Shown: positions 42,878-52,243, numbered from the stretch's first letter. The stretch: 64,000 bases of DNA from JAAXHF01 sp963665955 (GCA_965231765.1 OZ246887.1:3596001-3660000), one strand, 5' to 3'. Notes: generated from the letters alone by a model not told the origin. A program made the numbers and translations.

Positions 42878-44179
42878 TTAGGCTGCCAGGGCTGCGGCAT
42901 CTATGACCGGATCTCGCTTGCCTGACGGGGGCAGACGTCGGGAGCCCGGTTTTACATCATCCGGGCTTGGTAGGTCTAGCTCCTTGGCGATCTCATGCAT
43001 AGCTGGCAGGACTTCCTGGCCAAGTAGACGAATGCTGGTCATGGTATCTGCATGGCTCATCGGACCTTCGTTGTGGTAGATGCAGAACACGCCGGGTCGC
43101 AAGACTTCCATCAGGTGCCGAATCTTGGGCAAGACCGTTTTGGGGGTACCGATAATAAATTGACCATTTCTTTGCTGGTCTTCGTACGTGGCATAGATTT
43201 TCTTTTTGGCGGCCTCGACGTCCATACCAGACTCGCTATCAACAGCGCTGAGCAGTGCCTTGCCTGTCTTAGGATCAGTGAAAGTTTTGGCTAGACGCTG
43301 GGTGGCTGCTTTAGAAAGGTAGCCCGAGGGGAAGGTCCATTCGGGGCGGGAAAAGGCAGGTTGTCCGCCGCCGTATAAATAACCCTTGCCCAGTTCCTGG
43401 GCCTTCTCTTGTGTTTCGGCAACAATCACCCGTTGTACATAACCAAAGTTTTCCGGGCCAGCCTGGAAGCCTGCTTGGGCCGCCGCGTCAGCGTACATAT
43501 TCCACACCTCAGTCGTCGGCTCTAAAAACGTGGCTAGCGCAACATACGGGTAGCGATGCTTGGCAGCCCAGAGAATAGTTTCTGGACTGACCACACCCGG
43601 AATATAAGATTGTGGAATTGGCTTCTGCATGGGCAGCGCCCAGGGGTTGACCATCCGGTAGTGATAATGTTTGCCCTCGTAACGCCACGGGCCGGGGGTG
43701 GTCCAGGCTTTGATAATAAAGTCATGGGCTTCTTCAAAGCGTTCACGATTGTGGGCGGGGTTAATGCTATTGGCCAACTGCTCAGCCCCAGCTCCGCGTA
43801 CCCAGCCAGTGACCAGCCGTCCGCCAGAAATCACGTCGATCTCGGCCAGTTCTTCAGCCAGTCGCAAGGGGTCGGCAACTGGGAGCGGATTGCCGAGCAG
43901 GACAATCTTCACCCGTTTTGTGATCCGAGCCAGAATAGCGGCTTCGACATCCATGACCGAACCCATGCAATACGGAGTGGCGTGGTGTTCGTTAAGGACT
44001 ACGCCATCAAAGCCGACCTCTTCGGCGTACAGTTTTTCGTCCAGATAGCGGTTATGCAACTCGCGCGCTTTGTGGGCATCGTAAAAGGTGTTCGGGGTAT
44101 TATAAAATCCGCCGTTTTTGATGATCTCGTCTTCTGGGACGTGGTAATATGGACGTTCGGTAAAATACATGACATGCAT
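42878..44179 (-). CDS. LLM-class flavin-dependent oxidoreductase
   Basis: 433-residue luciferase-like monooxygenase/oxidoreductase starting MHVMYFTERPYYHVPEDEII. Core pattern: LYAEEVGFDGVVLNEHHATPYCMGSVMDVEAA, then RVKIVLLGNPLPVADPLRLAEELAEIDVISGGR, and GWVRGAGAEQLANSINP. The EHHATPYCMG motif is typical of flavin-dependent LLM proteins such as alkane or limonene-type monooxygenases. ATG 44179 follows AAGGAG; the frame runs upstream to 44269 into decayed sequence. The position after a degraded FAD oxidase suggests a once larger operon. Confidence 0.88.
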   Translation of the reverse strand: MHVMYFTERPYYHVPEDEIIKNGGFYNTPNTFYDAHKARELHNRYLDEKLYAEEVGFDGVVLNEHHATPYCMGSVMDVEAAILARITKRVKIVLLGNPLPVADPLRLAEELAEIDVISGGRLVTGWVRGAGAEQLANSINPAHNRERFEEAHDFIIKAWTTPGPWRYEGKHYHYRMVNPWALPMQKPIPQSYIPGVVSPETILWAAKHRYPYVALATFLEPTTEVWNMYADAAAQAGFQAGPENFGYVQRVIVAETQEKAQELGKGYLYGGGQPAFSRPEWTFPSGYLSKAATQRLAKTFTDPKTGKALLSAVDSESGMDVEAAKKKIYATYEDQQRNGQFIIGTPKTVLPKIRHLMEVLRPGVFCIYHNEGPMSHADTMTSIRLLGQEVLPAMHEIAKELDLPSPDDVKPGSRRLPPSGKRDPVIDAAALAA

Positions 44180-44227
44180 GGGTTGTCTTCTCCTTATTCT
44201 TCTTGCTGACCCGCTGTAGTCGAAATC

Positions 44228-44577
44228 GTCCGGCTTCGTCGTGCCGAAATAGCCTTGGTTCAAGAACAAAATCTGTCCCCGCTGACGCGGTCAGATAGGA
44301 CACCTCAATGCCGTAGGCCTCGATTGTCTCGGCATGTTCCGCAAAAAATCGTTGCGTTGCCAGTACTCTGACCTTGGCTTTTGACAGCGACAAAAAGGCA
44401 TGGATCGGCAGCCAGTTCTTCGGCTGAGCCCGGCTGGATGACGATCTCGGCTATTTCTCCTGACTCCCAGCTCAGGTCGGGTGACAAATAAGCCCACACC
44501 TCAGGGTCTCGCCAGACGTACTGCGGACCAAGCAGGCTGGTGAGCGTTTCAGTCACAGGCTGCATGTCTATGGCCAT
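44228..44577 (-). pseudogene. Remnant of a FAD-linked oxidase (VAO/GlcD type) with large internal deletion
   Basis: On the minus strand MQPVTETLTSLLGPQYVWRD, then PDLSWESGEIAEIVIQPGSAEEL, is the N-terminal start of a FAD-binding oxidase. It is then broken. In another frame HAETIEAYGIEVSYLTASAGTDFVLEPRL gives a piece from the far C-terminus of the same kind of enzyme. The FAD-binding core and catalytic domain are gone; the two ends now lie about 40 bases apart in different frames. It sits directly before the LLM gene and may once have been its operon partner. Confidence 0.6.
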
Positions 44578-44939
44578 AATGGGTGCTCCATACTACTTCT
44601 GAAGCCATACCACGCTGGGCAGGCTCGATCTACAGCATTTAGCCTACCGGGGCGCGGGCGGGGACGCCCGCGCCACTGGGGAACGGGCAGGAGGGCAAGC
44701 GCTACCAATGCAAGGCCCGGCGGCGTGCAAGACAGGCTCGAACCGTGTAAAATGAGACGCATTCTTCTGAGGCGACCACGGCCGCGACCAAGATACAAAT
44801 CCCTCATCAACACTGGGGAGGCTACTGTCATCCACTTCCGCCAGGGGATGAATCCCCTGACTACGAGACAGCGTCCCATAAATGGAGTTTAGCCCAAACC
44901 AGGCTCTGAGGCCTGCCCCACCAGCGCAGACTCACCACA
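44578..44939. other. Non-coding stretch with a GC-rich palindrome
   Basis: No convincing gene in about 360 bases between the FAD-oxidase remnant and glycerol kinase. ORFs in this interval lack ribosome binding sites and protein-like composition. It holds the perfect palindrome at 44651-44674 and presumably the glpK promoter near the 3' end. Confidence 0.5.
44651..44674. repeat. Perfect 10-bp GC-rich palindrome
   Basis: GGCGCGGGCG and CGCCCGCGCC flank GGGA. A stable hairpin without a T-run, much more GC-rich than its surroundings. Probably an interspersed palindromic element. Confidence 0.6.
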
Positions 44940-46457
44940 ATGCAATACATCCTCGCCCTCGACCAAGGCACAACCAGCTCACGAGCCATTATCTTTGATC
45001 AGGCTGGAGCTATTCACGCCGTGGCACAAAAAGAGCTGACACCAATCTTCCCTCAACCCGGCTGGGTAGAGCAAGATCCGAATGAGATTTGGTCTTCACA
45101 AGCTGGTGTTGTCACTGAAGTCCTCCAAAAAGCGCAAGTCTCCGCCACTGACATCGCCGCGATCGGTATTACCAATCAGCGAGAAACGACTCTTGTGTGG
45201 GACCGCAAAACCGGCCAACCGATCTGTAACGCCATTGTGTGGCAAGACCGTCGCACGGCTGACATCTGCACGAGGCTCAAACACGACGGAAAAGAGGAAC
45301 TTTTCCAGCAGAAGACAGGGCTTGTCATCGACGCTTACTTTTCGGGTACAAAGCTTGCCTGGATCTTGGACACTGTGCCTGGTGCTCGTCAAAAAGCTGA
45401 AGCCGGACAGCTGACGTTTGGCACAGTCGATACCTGGCTTACCTGGCACTTAACCAAAGGACGTTTTCATCTTACCGATGTGACCAACGCCTCCCGCACC
45501 CTGCTGTACAATATTCACACTGGAGAATGGGATGACGAATTGCTCGCCATCTTGAACATTCCGCCGAGCCTGCTTCCCGAAGTGCACACTTCAAGCGAGG
45601 TGTATGCGGAGACCGTGCCAGAGCTGTGGGGAAGAGCGATTCCAATTGCGGGTATCGCTGGTGATCAGCAAGCAGCGTTGTTCGGACAGATGTGTACCAG
45701 ACCGGGCATGGTCAAGAATACGTATGGAACAGGCTGTTTCATGTTGATGCAAACCGGGACACAAGCTGTTCGCTCTCACAATAATCTGCTGACCACACCA
45801 GCCTGGAAGATTGACGGGCAGGCGTCGTATGCGCTCGAAGGCAGCGTATTTATTGGCGGGGCGGTCGTGCAGTGGCTGCGGGATGGTTTGGGCATTATCA
45901 AATCGTCTGCTGAGGTCGAAGCGTTGGCCGCAAGGGTGCCCAACACTGCTGGCGTCTACCTTGTGCCAGCCTTTACTGGGCTCGGTGTTCCACACTGGGA
46001 CCCGTATGCACGAGGGACAATAGTTGGACTAACGCAGGGAGCCACGGCAGCTCATATCGCGCGGGCTGCATTAGAGAGTATTGCCTATCAGTCATACGAT
46101 GTACTGGCGGCAATGGCGGCTGATGCCCAAGTCCGGCTGCCCGAACTCCGGGTTGACGGTGGGGCAACAGCGAATGATTTGCTCATGCAGTTTCAGGCTG
46201 ATGTGCTTGGGGTGTCTGTGGTTCGTCCCAAAATCGCGGAAACAACGGCGCTCGGGGCGGCGTATTTGGCTGGCTTAGCTGTAGGCTATTGGAAAGATCA
46301 GACTGAGCTTGCCATGCAATGGCAGGTTGAGCGGATCTTTGAGCCGAAGATGTCTCAAGAGCGGCGAGACGGGTTGCTTGCAGGCTGGCACAAGGCGTTG
46401 GGCCGGGCGAAGGAATGGGAAGCGCCGGTAGAGGGAAGAGGAGAAGAGCTGGAATAG
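44940..46457 (+). CDS. glpK: Glycerol kinase
   Basis: 505-residue FGGY-family kinase that phosphorylates glycerol to sn-glycerol 3-phosphate in the cytoplasm. ALDQGTTSSRAIIFDQAG starts the protein (phosphate-binding loop), and GITNQRETTLVWDRKTGQPICNAIVWQDRR covers the glycerol-binding Arg-Glu and downstream residues. NTYGTGCFMLMQTG and the FGGY signature region EVEALAARVPNTAGVYLVPAFTGLGVPHWD (in parts) confirm the identity. Length is the family norm. No glycerol facilitator or glycerol-3-phosphate dehydrogenase gene is adjacent. The start has no clear Shine-Dalgarno. Confidence 0.95.
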   Translation: MQYILALDQGTTSSRAIIFDQAGAIHAVAQKELTPIFPQPGWVEQDPNEIWSSQAGVVTEVLQKAQVSATDIAAIGITNQRETTLVWDRKTGQPICNAIVWQDRRTADICTRLKHDGKEELFQQKTGLVIDAYFSGTKLAWILDTVPGARQKAEAGQLTFGTVDTWLTWHLTKGRFHLTDVTNASRTLLYNIHTGEWDDELLAILNIPPSLLPEVHTSSEVYAETVPELWGRAIPIAGIAGDQQAALFGQMCTRPGMVKNTYGTGCFMLMQTGTQAVRSHNNLLTTPAWKIDGQASYALEGSVFIGGAVVQWLRDGLGIIKSSAEVEALAARVPNTAGVYLVPAFTGLGVPHWDPYARGTIVGLTQGATAAHIARAALESIAYQSYDVLAAMAADAQVRLPELRVDGGATANDLLMQFQADVLGVSVVRPKIAETTALGAAYLAGLAVGYWKDQTELAMQWQVERIFEPKMSQERRDGLLAGWHKALGRAKEWEAPVEGRGEELE

Positions 46458-46581
46458 TCCGATTGCTGTGCGTGCGATAAACTGTCCAAGAAGCGTTTGT
46501 CACAAGGTGGGAAAAGGGAAAGGAACACAGACAATGCAAGCACGCATCGAACTGTTCCTGCACTGTTCCTCTTCATTCTAA

Positions 46582-46595
46582 TTGACGTCCGTCAA
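46582..46595. promoter_or_regulatory. Inverted repeat upstream of htpG, possible operator
   Basis: TTGACG and CGTCAA flank two bases (TTGACGTCCGTCAA). The flanks extend the symmetry loosely (TCATTC... left, GAATGA right). The TGAC-N4-GTCA core is like operators of TetR-family regulators. It lies 100 bases before htpG and 124 after glpK. No regulator gene is nearby. Confidence 0.35.
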
Positions 46596-46695
46596 TGAAT
46601 GATTAGGTTCTACTGAATATCGCAGATTTCCTCTCAGGACAGACGCCATTTCTTAGACAAGGCACAGAATTGCTGAAGATAAGGAGATATAGACA

Positions 46696-48648
46696 GTGGA
46701 AGCTCAGACCGAAACCTATCGCTTTGAAGCAGAAACCACCCAGCTACTCAACTTGATGATTCATTCCTTGTATACTGACAAGGAAATCTTCCTACGTGAG
46801 CTCATCTCAAACGCCTCGGATGCTATTGATCGCCTCCGCTTCGAGGGGCTGACTACGCCAGAGCTCATCTCAGAGGACCATACCCCTGAAATCCGGATTG
46901 AGGCTGACACAGAGGCACGGACCCTGACCATTGAGGACAATGGGATCGGGATGAGCCGTGACGAAATCATCACCAATATCGGTACAATTGCCAAGTCTGG
47001 TAGCCGGGCACTGTTGGAACAGGTCAAGTCCGAGGGAAAGTCCAGCGAAGCCTTGGCCGAGCTGATTGGGCGGTTTGGAGTCGGATTTTACTCGGCTTTT
47101 ATGGTCGCCGACAAAGTGACTCTGGTCACGCGACGGGCAGGCGAGGAGACCGCGATCCAGTGGGAATCGGCTGGCGACGGGGAATATAGTCTGACCCCAG
47201 CCGAAAGACCTCGGCATGGCACTTCTATTATCCTACAGCTGAAAGATGTTGAGCCTGATAATGGGATTGAAGACTTCACCCAGCAGTGGACGATCAGTAG
47301 CATCGTCAAGCGCCACTCCGATTTTGTGTCGTATCCAATCAAAATGCGGCAGGAGCACCACGAAGTTGAACGTGACGAAGAAGGCAAGCCTAAAGAGGGT
47401 GGCGAAACGACTGTGACGATTGAGGATAATACCCTCAATTCGATGAAACCAATCTGGACCCGGCCCCAGTCTGAGGTGACTGAGGAAGAATATACCGAGT
47501 TCTATAAACATATTGCCCATGACTGGACCCCACCATTCAAAACGCTGTCTTTTCGCGCTGAAGGACGTTTTGAGTTCCAAGCCTTAGTGTTTCTGCCGTC
47601 TCAGGCGCCGTTTGACCTGTACTACCACGCGGCTCCCTTTGGTCTGCAACTCTACGCCCAGCGGATCATGATTATGGAGCGCTGTGAAGACTTAGTGCCA
47701 CGCTACCTGCGTTTCCTCAAAGGCGTGGTCGATTCGGCTGATTTGCCGCTCAATATCTCGCGCCAGCGGCTCCAGCAGGAGCGGCATATTAGTCAGATTC
47801 ATCAATGGCTGACCAAACGCATTCTGGATGCCTTAACCACTATGGCTGAGAATGAACCCGAAGACTTCATGAAAGTGTGGGAACACTTTGGGAAGACGAT
47901 CAAAGAGGGTGTGAGTGCCGATTTTGAAAACAAAGACCGTATCGTGCCCTTGCTGCGCTTTCCGTCTTCACACGATCCGGAAAAGCTCACCACGCTCAAG
48001 GAGTATGTTGAGCGGATGCGGACCGAGCAGACTGAGATTTATTATCTGACTGGAGACTCGCGCCGGACGGTGGAAAACTCACCGCATCTCGAAGCGTTTA
48101 AGGAAAAAGGCTACGAGGTCTTGTATCTGGTCGAACCGGTAGACGAATTAGTCGTCCAATCGCTGACGGAGTTCGAAGAGAAAAAACTCCAATCAGTTGG
48201 CAAGGGGACTGTCCAGTTAGGCAGCGAAACGGAAAAAGAAGAAGCCGAAAAAGCCCTCAAAGAGAAGGCTGAGGACTATGCCGGGCTGATGGAAACACTC
48301 CAAAAGAAGCTCGACGAGCATGTGAAGGAAGTCCGGCTGTCGAGCCGTTTAACGACCTCACCAGTATGTCTGGTTGGGGCAGAGCAGGACTATAGCCCCC
48401 AGCTTGAGCGGCTCTTAGCCCAAAGTCAGGATACAATGCCGAAACAGAAGCGTATCATGGAGCTCAATCCAACCCATCCGATTCTGGCCAAGCTGCACGA
48501 TCGGTTCCAACAGGACAAAGAGGATGCGTCTCTTGATGAGTATGCCGAACTGCTGTTCGGGTATGGACTATTGGCTGAGGGATCTGAGCTGCCTGATCCG
48601 GTGACGTTTAATCAGCGGGTGGCTGAGCTGATGGTCAGAGGGTTGTAA
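46696..48648 (+). CDS. htpG: Molecular chaperone HtpG (Hsp90)
   Basis: 650-residue bacterial Hsp90, an ATP-dependent cytoplasmic chaperone acting with DnaK. The GHKL ATPase domain is visible in YTDKEIFLRELISNASDA, DNGIGMSRDEIITNIGTIAKSG and GRFGVGFYSAFMVADKV. The middle domain follows (residues about 230-500, DLYYHAAPFGLQLYAQRIMIM) with ISRQRLQQERHI. A C-terminal dimerisation domain closes the protein. The start is GTG 46696 with ATAAGGAGATATAGACA upstream. It is followed by ispF after seven bases, so the two probably share a transcript. Confidence 0.96.
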   Translation: MEAQTETYRFEAETTQLLNLMIHSLYTDKEIFLRELISNASDAIDRLRFEGLTTPELISEDHTPEIRIEADTEARTLTIEDNGIGMSRDEIITNIGTIAKSGSRALLEQVKSEGKSSEALAELIGRFGVGFYSAFMVADKVTLVTRRAGEETAIQWESAGDGEYSLTPAERPRHGTSIILQLKDVEPDNGIEDFTQQWTISSIVKRHSDFVSYPIKMRQEHHEVERDEEGKPKEGGETTVTIEDNTLNSMKPIWTRPQSEVTEEEYTEFYKHIAHDWTPPFKTLSFRAEGRFEFQALVFLPSQAPFDLYYHAAPFGLQLYAQRIMIMERCEDLVPRYLRFLKGVVDSADLPLNISRQRLQQERHISQIHQWLTKRILDALTTMAENEPEDFMKVWEHFGKTIKEGVSADFENKDRIVPLLRFPSSHDPEKLTTLKEYVERMRTEQTEIYYLTGDSRRTVENSPHLEAFKEKGYEVLYLVEPVDELVVQSLTEFEEKKLQSVGKGTVQLGSETEKEEAEKALKEKAEDYAGLMETLQKKLDEHVKEVRLSSRLTTSPVCLVGAEQDYSPQLERLLAQSQDTMPKQKRIMELNPTHPILAKLHDRFQQDKEDASLDEYAELLFGYGLLAEGSELPDPVTFNQRVAELMVRGL

Positions 48649-48655
48649 GTCGCGT

Positions 48656-49138
48656 ATGCCATTTCGGATTGGCCACGGTGCCGATATTCATCAGCTTGTG
48701 GCGGGCAGAAAACTGATACTCGGGGGAGTGGAAATCCCCTGGGAGAAAGGATTGCTCGGTCACTCAGATGCCGACGTGGTGTGCCACTCGCTCAGTAATG
48801 CGCTGCTGGGCGCGATTGGAGCCGGGGATATTGGTCAACATTTCCCTGACTCTGATCCACGCTACAAAGGCGTTTCGAGTGTCACACTGCTGCAAGTGGT
48901 GATGGAACAGGTGAAGGAGCGAGGGTTTCGGCTGGGGAATGCAGATATTACGATATTCGCTCAGAAGCCGAAGCTATCGCCCTATAGAGACGCGATGCAA
49001 AAGCAGCTGGCAGAAGTCCTCGAATCTGAGGTATCAGCGGTGAATATCAAAGCCACGACAGGCGAGAAGATGGGTTATATTGGCCGCGAGGAAGGCATGA
49101 TGGCGGAGGCGGTGGTGTTGTTGGAGTCGGACGAATAG
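48656..49138 (+). CDS. ispF: 2-C-methyl-D-erythritol 2,4-cyclodiphosphate synthase
   Basis: 160-residue enzyme of the MEP isoprenoid pathway that forms the cyclic diphosphate with loss of CMP. The zinc ligands are in place: Asp10 and His12 in GHGADIHQL and His44 in VVCHSLSNALLGA. LLGHSDADV and DIGQHFPDSDPRYKG follow the standard pattern, as does INIKATTGEKMGYIGR-like VNIKATTGEKMGYIGREEG. The length is normal. It lies just after htpG; no ispD is adjacent, though in many bacteria ispD and ispF pair. Confidence 0.95.
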   Translation: MPFRIGHGADIHQLVAGRKLILGGVEIPWEKGLLGHSDADVVCHSLSNALLGAIGAGDIGQHFPDSDPRYKGVSSVTLLQVVMEQVKERGFRLGNADITIFAQKPKLSPYRDAMQKQLAEVLESEVSAVNIKATTGEKMGYIGREEGMMAEAVVLLESDE

Positions 49139-49244
49139 TAAAGTCGAACGACCTGTCGATTGCGAGAAATCCTCCTGCGCTCCGCGCTTCCAGGGGGATT
49201 GAGGGGGGGCGGCTAGGGCGGAATGATAGGTAAGACAGTCCCAA

Positions 49245-49616
49245 TCAATCAAAATCCCCTATCCCTCCGCCGAACTCATCACCATCATCATCCGGCATAT
49301 TGCCAGCCTCAAGTTCATTGACCATCTGATCAAAGTCGTCTCCGCTAAACTCTTCGCCCATCTCCTTGCCCATATTTTTCATCCAACGGGCCATGCCTTT
49401 GGGGTCGTTTTCATCCAAACCAGATAGACTACTGGGGTCAGATAAGGCATCGAGTCGCGCTTCTTCAGATTTGGGCATAGCAAAGCGTGACATCAAGCGA
49501 GACAAGTTTTTGCTGCCACATTTATCGCATTCAGGTTCAACCTCTTCGCCCACTCGCAGGGTCAAGATTGAAACTCGCTTGCGACACTTTTGACAGCGAT
49601 ATTCGTAGATCGGCAT
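49245..49616 (-). CDS. FmdB-family zinc-ribbon protein
   Basis: 123-residue small protein. The N-terminal MPIYEYRCQKCRKRVSIL and later ECDKCGSKNLSRLMS give four Cys of a zinc ribbon, matching the FmdB family of putative regulatory proteins. The remainder is acidic and Gly/Asp-rich, ending GGGIGDFD. FmdB was named from the methylotroph formamidase locus, but most homologues are uncharacterised. It is convergent with ispF and has no clear operon partner. Confidence 0.85.
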   Translation of the reverse strand: MPIYEYRCQKCRKRVSILTLRVGEEVEPECDKCGSKNLSRLMSRFAMPKSEEARLDALSDPSSLSGLDENDPKGMARWMKNMGKEMGEEFSGDDFDQMVNELEAGNMPDDDGDEFGGGIGDFD

Positions 49617-49714
49617 ACCATCCTCCGCATGGCAAAAGGGTAAAATCCGGTCGGTCTAGGCCGGTCCAAGTCAGTACTTTGTGATCCCTTTGCTCCCTCA
49701 AATATATGGAGTCT

Positions 49715-50734
49715 CTATTGTAGCGCTTCTTGGCCTGAAGAGAAAAGCGTCTGATAATCTCGTTCGGCCCGGAAAGCTAGCTGTTCGGAGCTGAGTCCAG
49801 TCTCGTCGTTCGGCCCGAGATCGGCAATCATACATTTGACTGCCCCGCCGCCTTTGCGCAAAAACTCGCCTACATCGATCAGAACAGGCTCTACTCCTCG
49901 TTTTCGGATTTGTGCTTGAAGTGTGTCACTCACCCCAGCTGGCATGAACAAAGAAGAGGTACCATTCTGAGTCAGGGTAAAAGAATTGGCGGCGTACAAT
50001 GCGGCGTCCTGGGTGCTCAAGGGAATAAGGTCTGCTTGAAACAAGGATTGCAGCTGTTCAACGGCGGTTGGCATCAGTCCATCGAGATAAGCGAGCAAGA
50101 ACTGACGCTGGGGGCCAAAGGCACACAGCGCGGTGTCGCCATGGTAGTAGGCTTCATCGCGGAGTTCGAGCGAGACAACTTCTCTCTCTCCCACGATTGC
50201 TTGCAATTCTTCAAGAGCCCCACTTTCAGAACGAAACCCATACACCCGCTCATAAGGAGGCAGGCCAAAGCGCACGCGAAAACGCTGCGTCTTCACCTGG
50301 CCGTAGGTAAAAAGATAACGCTCACCAGTCGGGAAGAAGTCAGCTTCGCCTTCAAAACGGGCCTTCAGAATGCGCGGCTGAAAACCGCAGCGTTCTAAAA
50401 AGCTGGCATAGATCGGCTGTTCTCCCGCCCGAGAGGGCAGGAGGTTAGCGAGATAAAAAGCCTTTGAGGCGATGGGAGTAGCCTCATCAAGCGGAAAAAG
50501 AAGACCGGCATTGGCTGGATACACTAATCCGGTCAATGCCGGATCTGGAGGGATGACTAAGACGCGCACCCTGTACTGACCAAGTGTCTGGGCAAACAGA
50601 TGCCACTGCTGAATAGCAGCCTCAGGGTCGACCCGTTTGCGTCGTCCCCAGGCTGTGCGTGTGTGCGGATTTGCTCCAGATACGATAGAGAAATGGGTCG
50701 GGTCACCCATGAGGACAAGATGTGATTGAGACAT
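49715..50734 (-). CDS. Amidinotransferase-fold hydrolase (dimethylargininase/arginine deiminase-related)
   Basis: 339-residue protein of the guanidino-group-modifying enzyme superfamily. Catalytic residues: His in DEAYYHGDTALCAF, and Cys in the C-terminal GGGAVKCMIADLG. GDPTHFSIVSGANPHT is the typical N-terminal substrate-binding stretch. Its length is closest to N,N-dimethylarginine dimethylaminohydrolase-like and CtlX-like proteins. It is 11 bases downstream of the arginine succinyltransferase gene, so a role in arginine or methylarginine breakdown is plausible. True AstB proteins are about 440 residues, so this is not a standard AstB. Confidence 0.82.
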   Translation of the reverse strand: MSQSHLVLMGDPTHFSIVSGANPHTRTAWGRRKRVDPEAAIQQWHLFAQTLGQYRVRVLVIPPDPALTGLVYPANAGLLFPLDEATPIASKAFYLANLLPSRAGEQPIYASFLERCGFQPRILKARFEGEADFFPTGERYLFTYGQVKTQRFRVRFGLPPYERVYGFRSESGALEELQAIVGEREVVSLELRDEAYYHGDTALCAFGPQRQFLLAYLDGLMPTAVEQLQSLFQADLIPLSTQDAALYAANSFTLTQNGTSSLFMPAGVSDTLQAQIRKRGVEPVLIDVGEFLRKGGGAVKCMIADLGPNDETGLSSEQLAFRAERDYQTLFSSGQEALQ

Positions 50735-50745
50735 GACGCAAGATT

Positions 50746-51891
50746 CTAGAGGAACGGAATCGCTCCGACCTCCACGCCTTCTGCTAAGCCAAGGGCAGCA
50801 GTATCAGACGCAGAGCAGAGCAGTACAGCATCATTCGGCTGAGCCGCAATGCGTGCCGCCCGGAATCCGTCCTCGCTCTCCCAGCCAATCAGCAGATCTC
50901 GAATCAGCAGGTCGTTTGCGTGCGGCGTATCCGAATCAGCACGATCCACCTCGATGGAATAGCGACGAAATTGCTGAATTGGCAGCAGGTCTTCAACTGG
51001 AGCACCATAAAACGGACCGGCGTCAAACGGGTCCACATGGTTCAAAAAACGCAAACCGACTTTTTTGAGCAAATGTACTGCACCTTCGGTATCACATCCG
51101 ACTTGGCCAATTTGTTTCTGGACTTCTAGCGGCAGCATACACACATATAGCGAAATGGGGGGAAACAAAGCGTCGATGAATTCCTTATCAGTAATGCTGA
51201 GCCTATCGGCTTCGCGAAAGCTGAGCCCAGTCACCCGCTTGCCATAACACTCCCAAAACAGACTTTCTCCGTCTTTGGTTAAGGGCGGCAGCATTTCAGC
51301 CAGCACTCGATCTTCAAAACGCTCAGGATACATGGCCAAATACAGAAAACGGACAAAAGAGAGTTGTTTGCCGATTTTAGCTGATCCTTTTTGAGCCGTT
51401 CCTGTGCGAAATGCGGGATCAACGACCAGTCCACCAAGCTCAGTTGGACCATCCATAGAATGACGTAGGGTCAGATAGTCATGCCGAAACATTTTTTGAA
51501 GCGTTTTGGAATAGCGCTCGTCTGTTGCCATCTCCAGATAATAATGGGGGCATTCAGGCGTGCCGTGTTTAGCAATCAGCATGGCAGTGCCGGCAATCTG
51601 CTGAGTTGTTGCCTCCTCCAACACAAACAGGTACATCCCGTGCTGCGGGTCTTGAAGCTGGCCGCCAAAAGATCGGCGCGACTGCTGAATAAAAGCGGCT
51701 AAGTTGTCGTGCTCAGTTGGCAGATTGATCGAGTCAAGCAGTCGTCCGAAATGGAGAACCTGCTCACAATCAGCCGGTGCAACTTCACGTATACGGAAGG
51801 GAATCGTTGAGGCAAAAGGTTGCGATGAGTCCAGCGTAGAAATCGACGCTGCGTTCAAGCTGGGAGAGGGAGATCCATTCATTTGGGGCAT
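50746..51891 (-). CDS. astA: Arginine N-succinyltransferase
   Basis: 381-residue enzyme of the arginine succinyltransferase (AST) pathway that transfers succinyl from succinyl-CoA to arginine. FRIREVAPADCEQVLHFGRLLDSINLPTEHDNL and the later GGLVVDPAFRTGTAQKGSAKIG belong to the AstA family; IGWESEDGFRAARIA is near the C-terminus. ATG 51891 (MPQMNGSP) is chosen because CAGGAGGAAAC lies just upstream; the open frame runs a further 72 codons upstream but overlaps the M20 remnant. The amidinotransferase-fold gene follows. Other ast genes are not in the window. Confidence 0.87.
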   Translation of the reverse strand: MPQMNGSPSPSLNAASISTLDSSQPFASTIPFRIREVAPADCEQVLHFGRLLDSINLPTEHDNLAAFIQQSRRSFGGQLQDPQHGMYLFVLEEATTQQIAGTAMLIAKHGTPECPHYYLEMATDERYSKTLQKMFRHDYLTLRHSMDGPTELGGLVVDPAFRTGTAQKGSAKIGKQLSFVRFLYLAMYPERFEDRVLAEMLPPLTKDGESLFWECYGKRVTGLSFREADRLSITDKEFIDALFPPISLYVCMLPLEVQKQIGQVGCDTEGAVHLLKKVGLRFLNHVDPFDAGPFYGAPVEDLLPIQQFRRYSIEVDRADSDTPHANDLLIRDLLIGWESEDGFRAARIAAQPNDAVLLCSASDTAALGLAEGVEVGAIPFL

Positions 51892-52243
51892 AGACGTTTC
51901 CTCCTGAGACCCCTGCGCCGCATACGAGGGCAGGGGTGCCACGTTCTTCTCCATAGGTTCCGGTAAACACCAGCGGACGAATAAATGCCTGGCCATGAAG
52001 ACGCTCAATGGCGGCAGCCTTGGCCAGCCAGTCAAGCTTGGCATCTGCCCTGCCGAGACCATACAGGCGGCCGCCATCAATAAGTTCAGGAAGAACGGTC
52101 GGGGCAAGAAAGTCTGTCAGGGCTCGAGTGCCCTGGGTTGTGGCACTGTTGGTTACCACTATGGGCTGAGCAAGACCGATGAAGTCCATGAAAAAGTCGT
52201 TCAGTCTCTCAGTCAATGACTGAACGACTTCTAGGCTGAACAA
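51785..52243 (-). pseudogene. Remnant of an M20-family peptidase/deacylase with internal deletion
   Basis: The translated piece LIDGGRLYGLGRADAKLDWLAKAAAIERL, FTGTYGEERGT, then ALVCGAGVSGGNVYAPNEWI, is recognisably M20 (ArgE/DapE/succinyl-diaminopimelate desuccinylase type): the Asp in GRADAK and the Glu pair in GEERG are metal or catalytic positions and NEWI is near the C-terminus. The stretch between GEERG and TPALVCG is gone, and the N-terminal HxD metal site is absent, so the enzyme cannot work. It lies upstream of astA on the same strand; deacylation would have suited the pathway. Confidence 0.65.

Noticed and set aside
44305..44577. Selenocysteine readthrough in the FAD oxidase fragment
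   Set aside because: The similarity changes frame and skips most of the protein, so deletion and decay explain it, not a recoded stop.
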